Assembly: GCA_964550345.1 (NCBI GenBank)
Contig: CAZJYZ010000007.1
Coordinates: 1-64,000 of the forward strand
Reading direction: 5' to 3'
Length of the DNA: 64,000 nucleotides
Source: JAAEUB01 sp964550345
GTDB taxonomy: Bacteria; Pseudomonadota; Alphaproteobacteria; Rhodobacterales; Rhodobacteraceae
Both the position numbers and the translations under genes were made by a program. This document shows positions 42,092-50,117 of the stretch, piece by piece (position 1 is the stretch's first letter; each line of letters opens with the position of its first letter). The notes under the pieces were generated by a model that saw only the letters and a program-made list of their open reading frames with translations, was not told the DNA's origin and searched no databases.

Positions 42092-43126
42092 ATGCGTATC
42101 ACCGCGGTTACCTGTGTCAAAAACGAAGGCCCCTTCCTGATTGAATGGATCGCTTACAACCGCCTGATCGGTGTCACCGATTTTTTGTTTTATTCCAACG
42201 ACTGCACCGATGGCACCGACACGCTACTGGACGCGCTGGCGGACCGGGGTATCGTCAAACACCTGCCCAACCCGGCCGAGGGGCGCGCCTATCAGATGGA
42301 GGCCCTGAAGGATGCGCGCAAACACAAGATCGTGCGCAAAGCGGATTGGGTCTGGGTCTCGGACGTTGACGAATTTCTAAACATCCATGTAGGCGGCGGA
42401 AGTATTGGCGAGTTGATCGCGGCTTGTGGGAACCCGCATGCCATTTCCGTCACCTTCCAATTCTTTGCCAATGACGGCATTGAGGCGTTTCGTGATAACC
42501 CCGTCATCAGCCAGTTCACCCGCACCCACAATCCGGACATCTGGACCGACCAGACGGCGATAGAGGTCAAGACCTTGTTTCGAAGGGACTTTCCACTTTC
42601 CTATATCGGTGCCCACCGACCCTTCATCAAAAAGGACTTGGCTAAAGAAGCCCGCCCATACTGGACCGACGGAGCCGGGCGAGAAGTACAGTGGAAATTT
42701 CGCGCCGCCGCCAACAAGAACCGAATGCGCAAGTTCCCAGCCCGTGGCGCCCGTGAATTTGCCACGCTGAACCATTATGCCCTGCGCTCGCTCGACAGCT
42801 ACATTGTCAAGAATGACCGCGGGGATGTGAACCGCGAGCAACGCGCCTTTGACGACAGTTACTGGCGCGAACGCAATGATGGCGGCTGGCAGGAAAGCTC
42901 GATCAAACGCCATCTTACGGGGCTGAAAAAGGAAATAAAGGCGCTGACATCCGACCCGGAAACCGCCCGCCTGCACAAAGAATGCGTGGCAAAGCACCGG
43001 GAAAAAATAAACGAGCTTATGGCGCAGGAAGAATACCAAGCCATGCGCGCCCAACTTCTGGCAACCACNNNNNNNNNNATCGGCCCGGCAGAACAAAAGC
43101 TGCTGGATGAGGTAGGGCTGGCATGA
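42092..43126 (+). CDS. Glycosyltransferase (GT2-like, PF13704-type), interrupted by assembly gap
   Basis: The 344-codon frame encodes a GT-A glycosyltransferase. It begins MRITAVTCVKNEGPFLIEW, continues with FLFYSNDCTDGTDTLL and has the metal/nucleotide motif VSDVDEFLN near 90-98. A later block, LNHYALRSLDSYIVKNDRG, is shared with two further genes in the cluster. Ten N at 43069-43078 fall 48 bases before the end; the frame stays open only if the gap really is 10 bases, so the last part may be wrong. A GGGGGCGG site precedes the ATG. It overlaps the next gene by four bases. Acceptor and donor sugars unknown. Confidence 0.88.
   Translation: MRITAVTCVKNEGPFLIEWIAYNRLIGVTDFLFYSNDCTDGTDTLLDALADRGIVKHLPNPAEGRAYQMEALKDARKHKIVRKADWVWVSDVDEFLNIHVGGGSIGELIAACGNPHAISVTFQFFANDGIEAFRDNPVISQFTRTHNPDIWTDQTAIEVKTLFRRDFPLSYIGAHRPFIKKDLAKEARPYWTDGAGREVQWKFRAAANKNRMRKFPARGAREFATLNHYALRSLDSYIVKNDRGDVNREQRAFDDSYWRERNDGGWQESSIKRHLTGLKKEIKALTSDPETARLHKECVAKHREKINELMAQEEYQAMRAQLLATXXXXIGPAEQKLLDEVGLA
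43069..43078. other. Assembly gap (10 N)
   Basis: Ten unresolved bases inside the C-terminal end of the first glycosyltransferase gene. The true length of the missing piece is not known from sequence. Confidence 0.99.
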
Positions 43127-43779
43127 ATGCACGATTACGGGTGATCAATCTGGGCCTGCCCAAATCCGGCACCACCTCGCTTGGCAAAGCTCTGGGCGAA
43201 GCGGGGCTGCGCGTGGCTGACTGGCGCATCCGGGCCGGACAAAGCGATGGTGATCGCCTGAAACGCGCCTTTGTCGGCAAGCTGATGTATCGCGGATATT
43301 TTGAAACCGGCGACCCGCTGGCCATGATGGATGAATTTGATGCCTTCACGGAAATAGACATTGTCCGCGACGGGCTGAACTTGTGGCCGCAGACCGATTG
43401 GGGGCTGCTTTCCGCCATTCGCACCCACCATAAAGGGGCAAAGTTCATCCTGACCATGCGTGACCCGGCAGCGATGTCCGACAGTATGGGGCGCTGGTCC
43501 AATCTGGGGCGCACAAGGCTGCCAAATTCGTCCATTCCCGGCCTGCCGGAAGGCTGGGGCAAAGCCGACCGCGACCGCATCCGCTGGATCGAAGGGCACA
43601 CTGCGTTTTGTCGACAAGTCTTTGGCAACGCTTCGGATTTTCTGGCGTATGACATCGAGGACCCTGATGCGCTGGCCAAGGTCTCGGACTTTATTGGCCG
43701 CGACCTGCCCTGGTGGGGTGTTGCCAACGCCAATGAGAACCGCCCCGCCGCTGCGGGTAAGGAAAGTGTTACCCCGTGA
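43123..43779 (+). CDS. Sulfotransferase-family protein
   Basis: The 218-residue P-loop protein has the 5'-phosphosulfate binding loop NLGLPKSGTTSLG near 9-21 and a 3'-phosphate region FILTMRDPAAMSDSM near 108-122, as in PAPS-dependent sulfotransferases. It is shorter than many (250-300). It overlaps both neighbours by four bases, so it is made together with two glycosyltransferases; sulfation of a glycan is a reasonable inference. It has no signal peptide or membrane segment, so it acts in the cytoplasm. Confidence 0.87.
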   Translation: MNARLRVINLGLPKSGTTSLGKALGEAGLRVADWRIRAGQSDGDRLKRAFVGKLMYRGYFETGDPLAMMDEFDAFTEIDIVRDGLNLWPQTDWGLLSAIRTHHKGAKFILTMRDPAAMSDSMGRWSNLGRTRLPNSSIPGLPEGWGKADRDRIRWIEGHTAFCRQVFGNASDFLAYDIEDPDALAKVSDFIGRDLPWWGVANANENRPAAAGKESVTP

Positions 43780-46103
43780 AGATTTACCTGCATATCGGCA
43801 TGAGTGAATGTGGCGCGGACGCCATCCAGAACGTATTGCGTGACAAGCGCGAAAACCTTGCCAAAAAGGGCGTGCTGTTTCCCCGCGCTGCCGGTGGCAA
43901 CAACCACACCCGGCTGTATATGGCCGTCAGTGACCCGGAAGCGGTGGATATCCTGCGTTTTAACCGGGGTTTTGAAACCGGTAAAAAGCAGGAAAACCTG
44001 CGTCATAAACTAGCACAGGATCTTGCATCCGAGGTGGCAAAGCATGACGCCCAAACCCTGATCCTGTCGGCCGAACAGCTTTGCACCCTGCCAACAAAAA
44101 CCGCGCTGGAGCGCCTGCGCGCGCTGCTTTTGCCGCTTTCGGATGATATTCGCATTATCGCCCATGTTGACGAACAGGCCCGCGTCATGGCCCGCCATTA
44201 TGCTGCTGCCCTGCTTTCCGGGCGTACAGCCTCGCTTGAGCGCGAAATCGAACTGGCGAAAGCGGGAGGCTGGCATCAGGGTGCTTTGAGAGGCTGGCAG
44301 GAATACGCCCCCGAAACCCAGGGCTTCCCCGAATTTCAGGCAGCCCCGTTCTGGCTGGATTACACTGGGTTACAAGACGTTTGGGAACAGGTCTTCGGGG
44401 CTGGCAGCGTCAGTTTTCGCGCCTATGATCCGGCAAAATTCAGCGGCCGTGACTTGGCCAATGAGGTGCAGGAAGCGTTTGGTATAGAACATAATATTGG
44501 AAAGACTGAGGGACAGGAGGCGAAAGCAGAGCCCTCTGGCGCCAGCCTGACGCGCATGCGCACCACAAATGAAATTCTGGTGGCGCTTTTGGGCAAAGGA
44601 CGGGTCATTCCCCGCCAGCTGTGGCGCCGTTTGATGAGCGAAATCATGGTCGACGGCGACGCTTTGAAGCCCGGACAGCTGACCGCCATCTCAAAGGCGT
44701 TTGAAAAGGAAAACAAAGCCCTGCTCACGGCGCATCCGGGCCTGACTCCGGCCTGCCTGAAGCGTGAGCGCGCCCTAAAACCATGGAGCGAGGCGGACCC
44801 GACCCGCGGGTTTCGTGCCAGTCAGTTCGTGGCAGCGGTATTGCCACGCATCAACAACGCCACCCGCAACGCGCGGCAGGAAAGTGCCGCCCATGCCCCG
44901 AACTCGACGCAAAACGGGTTGAGTGCGACGGCAGAGAAACTGATGAACCAGCGAGCGCGTGAGAACTTCTTGGAGCTGCGCGGCGGCCGCTTTGCCCCCC
45001 ATAACCGCATGGGCCGCGTGAACGAGGCTGAACTGGCCGCTCCTTACACACAGATAACTCCTCGCGAGCTGCCCAAGGGTAATTCCGGCAAGGTGATCGT
45101 TGGGTGTATGAAGGACGAAGCGCCGTATATTCTTGAATGGGTCGCCTATCACCGCGCCATGGGGATCGACAATTTCATCATCTATACCAACGGCTGCACC
45201 GACGGCACCGACGAAATTCTGGGCAGGTTGCAGGATATGGGCATCCTCCAGCACCGTGACAACAACGAATGGAAAGGCAACTCGCCGCAACAACACGCGC
45301 TGAACCAGTCGCTGAAAGAAACACTAATCAAAAACGCCGAATGGGTCATCCATATCGACGTTGATGAGTTCATCAATGTACGTATCGGCAACGGCACGCT
45401 GGATGACTTTCTGGCCCGCGTACCGGACGCCACCAATGTTGCCATGACATGGCGCCTGTTTGGCCATAACGGCGTCACCCGTCTGAACGAGGATCTGGTA
45501 ATTGACCAGTTTGACCATGCCGCCCCTAAATATTGTCCCAAGCCGCACACGGTCTGGGGGTTCAAGACGATGGTCAAAAACATCGGCGCTTACGAAAAAC
45601 TGTCTTGCCACCGGCCAAACAAGCTGAAAGACGGCAAACGCGACAAGGTCGCCTGGGTAAACGGCTCAGGCCAACAGATGGGCGAGGATGTCAAAGACAA
45701 AGGCTGGCGCAGCAGCCTGAAAACCGTCGGCTATGACCTTGTTCAGTTGAACCATTACGCCCTGCGTTCGGCCGAAAGCTACCTGATCAAGCGTCAGCGC
45801 GGGCGTGCGTTGCACGTCGATCGCTCAATCGGCATCAATTATTGGGTGCGCATGGATTGGTCGGGCAATCCCGACATTACCATCAAACGCAATATCCCGC
45901 GATTACAGGCCGAACTTGCCCAGCTGCGCCAGGACCCGAAACTGGTGGCGCTGCACGAGGCGGGGCTGGACTGGCACCGGGCGAAGGCCGCGGAATTGCA
46001 CGAAAACCCGGAATTTGAAGACCTCTACAATCAGGCGCTGGAAACCAATCTGACGGAGATGGAACGCGTCGCCTATGCGCTGGCTCTGGACATGGAAAGC
46101 TAG
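43776..46103 (+). CDS. Fusion: sulfotransferase-like N-terminus plus glycosyltransferase
   Basis: The 775-residue protein starts with a sulfotransferase-like fold (about 1-220, MKIYLHIGMSECGADAIQNVL). The usual PKTGTT loop is replaced by SECGAD, so sulfate transfer is doubtful. A helical linker (about 230-420) follows, then a complete GT-A domain from about 440. That domain shows GCMKDEAPYILEWVAYHRAMG, FIIYTNGCTDGTDEIL, HIDVDEFINVRIG near 525-537 and LVQLNHYALRSAESYLIKRQRG. It overlaps the sulfotransferase gene by four bases. The degenerate half may bind acceptor or interact with the active sulfotransferase; this is inference. Confidence 0.88.
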   Translation: MKIYLHIGMSECGADAIQNVLRDKRENLAKKGVLFPRAAGGNNHTRLYMAVSDPEAVDILRFNRGFETGKKQENLRHKLAQDLASEVAKHDAQTLILSAEQLCTLPTKTALERLRALLLPLSDDIRIIAHVDEQARVMARHYAAALLSGRTASLEREIELAKAGGWHQGALRGWQEYAPETQGFPEFQAAPFWLDYTGLQDVWEQVFGAGSVSFRAYDPAKFSGRDLANEVQEAFGIEHNIGKTEGQEAKAEPSGASLTRMRTTNEILVALLGKGRVIPRQLWRRLMSEIMVDGDALKPGQLTAISKAFEKENKALLTAHPGLTPACLKRERALKPWSEADPTRGFRASQFVAAVLPRINNATRNARQESAAHAPNSTQNGLSATAEKLMNQRARENFLELRGGRFAPHNRMGRVNEAELAAPYTQITPRELPKGNSGKVIVGCMKDEAPYILEWVAYHRAMGIDNFIIYTNGCTDGTDEILGRLQDMGILQHRDNNEWKGNSPQQHALNQSLKETLIKNAEWVIHIDVDEFINVRIGNGTLDDFLARVPDATNVAMTWRLFGHNGVTRLNEDLVIDQFDHAAPKYCPKPHTVWGFKTMVKNIGAYEKLSCHRPNKLKDGKRDKVAWVNGSGQQMGEDVKDKGWRSSLKTVGYDLVQLNHYALRSAESYLIKRQRGRALHVDRSIGINYWVRMDWSGNPDITIKRNIPRLQAELAQLRQDPKLVALHEAGLDWHRAKAAELHENPEFEDLYNQALETNLTEMERVAYALALDMES

Positions 46104-46157
46104 CATATACAGGCCCTTATCATCCGTTACGGGGGCACAGGAGAAAGAAGAAAGGAC

Positions 46158-46895
46158 ATGGCAGTGAAAGACAACGTCGACCAGGCCGCTTTTCAGATTG
46201 AACGCCCTGAAGGCGGGCCTGAATTCATTCAATCACGCGGTATGCGTTTTCCCTATGACGCGCGTATCATCACCCCAAGACGCCGCAGGCTGTTACGTCA
46301 GGGAAAATATGAAGAGCGCGAAGTGGAAGCCGTCAAATCCATGGTTCGCCCCGAGGATGTGGTGATCGAGCTTGGGGCCGGCATGGGCTATATGTCCACT
46401 TTCATGGCTAAAAACCGCAAAGTTTCGAAAGTACATGCGTTTGAGGCAAATTCCGCCCTGATCCCCTATATCCATCTGGTCCATGAGGCCAATGGGGTTG
46501 AGAATGTCGAGGTACACAATGCATTGCTAGGCCCGCGTAAAGGCAGGGCGCGCTTTTATGTGCGAGAAAATTTCCTTGCCTCGTCGATGGAAAAAGACCC
46601 GAAAGGTGCCACCAGCCCGGTGGAACGTATTGAATACGTGGAAACCCGCAATATACGCACCACATTCAAGGACATAAAACCCAGCTTTCTGGTTTGCGAC
46701 ATCGAGGGCGCCGAGGCGCATCTGTTGCCAATGGCTGACCTTTCCTGCCTGCGCGGCGCGGTGATTGAACTACACCCGCAATGGATCGGTCAGGCGGGCG
46801 TGCAGGCAGTGTTTGACACAATGCACAAGGCTGGCCTGACCTTTTATCCAAGAACCTCAAACAAAAAGGTCGTAACCTTCCTTAAGGATTGGTGA
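46158..46895 (+). CDS. FkbM-family methyltransferase
   Basis: The 245-residue SAM-dependent methyltransferase has motif I VIELGAGMGYMSTFMA near 71-86, VHAFEANSALIPYIH near 94-108 and the FkbM block FLVCDIEGAEAHLLP followed by IELHPQW. FkbM enzymes put methyl groups on hydroxyls of sugars or polyketides. It follows the fusion gene by 54 bases and precedes the third glycosyltransferase with no real gap. O-methylation of a glycan is the simplest reading. Confidence 0.88.
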   Translation: MAVKDNVDQAAFQIERPEGGPEFIQSRGMRFPYDARIITPRRRRLLRQGKYEEREVEAVKSMVRPEDVVIELGAGMGYMSTFMAKNRKVSKVHAFEANSALIPYIHLVHEANGVENVEVHNALLGPRKGRARFYVRENFLASSMEKDPKGATSPVERIEYVETRNIRTTFKDIKPSFLVCDIEGAEAHLLPMADLSCLRGAVIELHPQWIGQAGVQAVFDTMHKAGLTFYPRTSNKKVVTFLKDW

Positions 46896-46897
46896 AC

Positions 46898-47929
46898 ATG
46901 CGCGTTACGGGCGTTCTGACCCTGCGAAACGAAGCTGCATTCCTGCTGGAATGGCTGGCCCACCACCGCGGCATAGGCTTCACCGACTTTCTGGTGTTTT
47001 CCAATGATTGTGACGATGGCACCGACGCCATGCTCGACCGGCTTGCGGAAATGGGCTGGCTGACCCATATCCGCAATGATGGACCGCATGAGGGTGGCGT
47101 GCAGTGGACGGCCCTGAAACAAGCGGACAGGCACCCATTGGTGCAAGGGGCCGACTGGCTCATGTCCCTCGACATTGATGAGTTTGTTAATATTCACACA
47201 GGCGACCATACTATAGGGGCCCTTCTGGAGGCCCTGCCCGAGGCTGACGCCATCACCCTGACCTGGCGGCTTTTTGGCAATTGCGGTCAGGTCGAATATG
47301 TTGATGCGCCGGTGACCGAATGCTTCACCCGTGCCGCCCCCGAGCTCATGGCATGGCCCTGGCGTGCCTTCATGTTCAAGACGCTTCATCGGAATAACGG
47401 CGCCTACCGCAAACTTGGCGTGCACCGCCCCCGCTCGCCGGTCGATGGCATCGCCGATCAGACCGGCTGGTTTGATGGCGAAGGCCGTGCGCTGGAGCCG
47501 CGCTTTCGCCGCCGGCAGATATTCTCGCCTTTCGGGCGCAAAAATTATGGCCTTGTGCAGCTCAATCACTATCCGCTCGGGGCGATGGAAAGCTACATCC
47601 TGAAACGCGACCGCGGCCGCGCAGTACATGACAGTGATCAGCTGGGCATGGATTACTGGTGCGAACGAAACTGGTGCGATGTTGAAGACAGTTCCATTCG
47701 TGCCTGCGATAGCCTGCGCGACGAGCATCTGGCGCAATTGCGGGCCGACAAAACGCTGGTAGATCTGCACCAAAAGGCTGTGACGTGGCGAAAATCCCGC
47801 CTTGATGCATTGCTTCAGGAAGAGCCAAATCGCGCTCTTTTAGGTCGTCTGATCATGTCGCCTCCCGCGCGTCCAATGCCGTCGTCCCTCGCCCGTAAGT
47901 TGTTCAAACATGCACAATCGGCAAAGTAG
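46898..47929 (+). CDS. Glycosyltransferase (GT2-like), third paralogous module
   Basis: The 343-residue protein has the same order of blocks as the gene at 42092: MRVTGVLTLRNEAAFLLEW, FLVFSNDCDDGTDAML, SLDIDEFVNIHTG near 89-101 and LVQLNHYPLGAMESYILKRD. The ATG at 46898, with AAGGATT upstream, is preferred over TTG/GTG codons just before it. It is not overlapped by its neighbours. Function inferred as sugar transfer in surface glycan synthesis. Confidence 0.88.
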   Translation: MRVTGVLTLRNEAAFLLEWLAHHRGIGFTDFLVFSNDCDDGTDAMLDRLAEMGWLTHIRNDGPHEGGVQWTALKQADRHPLVQGADWLMSLDIDEFVNIHTGDHTIGALLEALPEADAITLTWRLFGNCGQVEYVDAPVTECFTRAAPELMAWPWRAFMFKTLHRNNGAYRKLGVHRPRSPVDGIADQTGWFDGEGRALEPRFRRRQIFSPFGRKNYGLVQLNHYPLGAMESYILKRDRGRAVHDSDQLGMDYWCERNWCDVEDSSIRACDSLRDEHLAQLRADKTLVDLHQKAVTWRKSRLDALLQEEPNRALLGRLIMSPPARPMPSSLARKLFKHAQSAK

Positions 47930-48073
47930 GAAAGTATTAGTTTCCTGGGCGAAACAATCTGTCAGAAATGAGCTATAATTCCCTGCTTTTGCCACATATC
48001 CCCCCTGATTTGACCCGTTTTCAGGCGCCTTATCGAAGGTGACCGTGGGGGCGTGTCAGACAGGAGACTAACA

Positions 48074-48940
48074 ATGGGCAATGGCGCAGTACCACACGCA
48101 GAGCACACCGGACCGGCAGACTTCGACACCTGGTTGAATGATCTGGAAGTGGAAGGTGAAGCACGCGGTTACTACGAGCCCATCGGCGATCACCATTCTG
48201 TGGTGTTCAGTGACGAAGGTACCACCTTGCTCGTCACCTTCGAGCGCGCCGAGGATATCCGTACCGGCAACGGGGCCGGGCAACCTTTGGGATGGAGGCT
48301 TAGTGAAGGTAAGGACTGGTCCAGCCTCTGCCTGATCGCTCACGAGGATAGTTGGTTCCGCTCGCCATACATGTTTGGTTACTTTGATCGGCTGGTGGAT
48401 GATGGGTTTTTCGAAGATTTTGACCGGGTAGTGTTTTACGGTGCTGAAATGTGCGGTTATGCGGCTGCGGCTTTCTCAGTCGTGGCGCCGGGCGCTGAAC
48501 TAGTGCTGATCTCACCACAGGCAACGTTGGACCCGGCCCAGGCAGATTGGGACATTCGTTTTCCTGCCATGCGCCGCACTTCGTTTTCGGATCGTTACGG
48601 TTATGCGCCGGATATGTGCGAAAACGCCGGCCAGGTATTCGTGATCTTTGACCCCAATAACCGCGAAGATGCGATGCATGCCGCGCTGTTTAACTCGGAC
48701 AATGTGCGCCCCTTCCCGATCAAAGACCTCAGCACGGATATTGAACTGGATTTGATCAATATGGAGGTGTTGCCGCCGGTAATTCAGGCCGCAGTCGACG
48801 GTGATCTCAATACCGATCTGATGATGCAACTGACCATGTCTGGTAAACGCGGCTATCACCTGCGTCGGGGTATCCAGAAAGTGGCCGATGCGGTCAAGGG
48901 CACCAATCGTCGCCGGATTCTGATCGACCTCACACCATAA
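48074..48940 (+). CDS. Protein of unknown function, possible inactive alpha/beta-hydrolase fold
   Basis: The 288-residue protein is conserved, to my memory, in roseobacters, where it is sometimes labelled phosphoadenosine phosphosulfate reductase. No P-loop or CGLH-type reductase motif is visible, so that label looks wrong. The central DRVVFYGAEMCGYAAAAFSV resembles the nucleophile elbow of alpha/beta hydrolases, but without a Ser at the nucleophile position. The start at 48074 has an AGGAG site. It follows the glycosyltransferase run by about 145 bases and precedes pyrC. Confidence 0.6.
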   Translation: MGNGAVPHAEHTGPADFDTWLNDLEVEGEARGYYEPIGDHHSVVFSDEGTTLLVTFERAEDIRTGNGAGQPLGWRLSEGKDWSSLCLIAHEDSWFRSPYMFGYFDRLVDDGFFEDFDRVVFYGAEMCGYAAAAFSVVAPGAELVLISPQATLDPAQADWDIRFPAMRRTSFSDRYGYAPDMCENAGQVFVIFDPNNREDAMHAALFNSDNVRPFPIKDLSTDIELDLINMEVLPPVIQAAVDGDLNTDLMMQLTMSGKRGYHLRRGIQKVADAVKGTNRRRILIDLTP

Positions 48941-48990
48941 TATGCCCACCAGATTACCCCGATGGGTGAGATGAATAGATATTGGTACCT

Positions 48991-49017
48991 CTGACCCCAA
49001 AAAAGATTTGGGGTCAG
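48991..49017. other. Perfect 11-bp hairpin ahead of pyrC
   Basis: CTGACCCCAAA (48991-49001) pairs with TTTGGGGTCAG (49007-49017) around a 5-base loop. There is no T-run on either side, so it is not a simple terminator. It could lie in the pyrC leader, about 60 bases before the start. Confidence 0.5.
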
Positions 49018-49079
49018 AAACAGGTTTCACCCTGAATAGCTCTGGCCCAACTTCATCTTACGGGTTATCCCTCTGGTCG

Positions 49080-50117
49080 ATGAGCACAAAACTGACACTG
49101 CGTCGCCCCGACGACTGGCACCTGCATCTGCGTGATGGCGCGATGCTGCGGGCCGTTTTACCTGAAACCAGCCGCCATTTTGCCCGCGCGATCATCATGC
49201 CCAATCTGGTGCCGCCTGTGGTGACGGGAACCGATGCCGCAGCCTACCGCGACCGTATCCTGACGGCTCTGCCCGAGGGCGCTGATTTCACTCCACTGAT
49301 GACCTTGTACCTGACCGAAGACACCGACCCGCAGGACGTGGCGCAAGCTGCCTCGGACGGTTTGATCAGCGCGGTCAAGCTCTATCCGGCAGGCGCCACC
49401 ACCAATTCCGCCTCAGGCGTCAGTGACTTTAGCAAGGTCCGTCAGGTGTTTGAAAAAATGTCAGAAATCGGCCTGCCACTTTGTGTACACGGCGAGGTAA
49501 CGAACCCGGATATTGATATTTTCGACCGCGAAAAGGTGTTTATCGACCGCGTCCTTGACCCGATCCGGCAGGCGCATCCCGGCCTCAAAGTGGTGATGGA
49601 ACATATCACCACCGAGGACGCCGTTGATTACGTCAAATCCGCGGATAAAGACCTTGGCGCCACGATCACGACCCACCACCTGATCATAAATCGAAACCAT
49701 ATTCTGGTGGGCGGTATCAAGCCACATTATTACTGCCTGCCGGTGGCCAAACGCGAATCGCACCGCCGCGCCTTGGTCGATGCGGCGACTTCAGGCGACG
49801 CTCGCTTTTTCCTCGGCACCGATTCTGCCCCGCACACAGACGCGCTGAAAGAACATGCCTGCGGTTGCGCCGGTTGTTTTACGGCCACCAATACCCTGTC
49901 CTGTCTGGCGGAAGTTTTTGAGGCCGAGGGCGCACTGGACAATCTCGAGGCTTTCACCTCGCTCAACGGCCCCGCCTTTTACGGCCTGCCAGCAAATGAA
50001 GACCGCATCACCCTGATAAAGGGCGCGCCGGTAACCTACCCGGAAAAGATAGAATCCGCAGATGGCCCGGTCACGATTTTTGACCCCGGCTTTGCCTTGC
50101 ATTGGCGGGTCGAATGA
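49080..50117 (+). CDS. pyrC: Dihydroorotase (class II, E. coli type)
   Basis: PyrC cyclises carbamoyl-aspartate to dihydroorotate in pyrimidine synthesis. The 345-residue protein has the metal motif HLHLRDG (H14, H16), the carboxylated-lysine region AVKLYPAGATTNS near 98-110, and HITTEDAVDYV, all as in E. coli PyrC. The ATG at 49080 was chosen because the family begins MSTKLTLRRPDDWHLHLRD; upstream in-frame residues are not family-like. Its stop overlaps the next gene by four bases. Confidence 0.95.
   Translation: MSTKLTLRRPDDWHLHLRDGAMLRAVLPETSRHFARAIIMPNLVPPVVTGTDAAAYRDRILTALPEGADFTPLMTLYLTEDTDPQDVAQAASDGLISAVKLYPAGATTNSASGVSDFSKVRQVFEKMSEIGLPLCVHGEVTNPDIDIFDREKVFIDRVLDPIRQAHPGLKVVMEHITTEDAVDYVKSADKDLGATITTHHLIINRNHILVGGIKPHYYCLPVAKRESHRRALVDAATSGDARFFLGTDSAPHTDALKEHACGCAGCFTATNTLSCLAEVFEAEGALDNLEAFTSLNGPAFYGLPANEDRITLIKGAPVTYPEKIESADGPVTIFDPGFALHWRVE

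Noticed and set aside
43017..44006. Minus-strand frame across the N gap
   Set aside because: It is antisense to the sulfotransferase and glycosyltransferase genes and includes undetermined bases.
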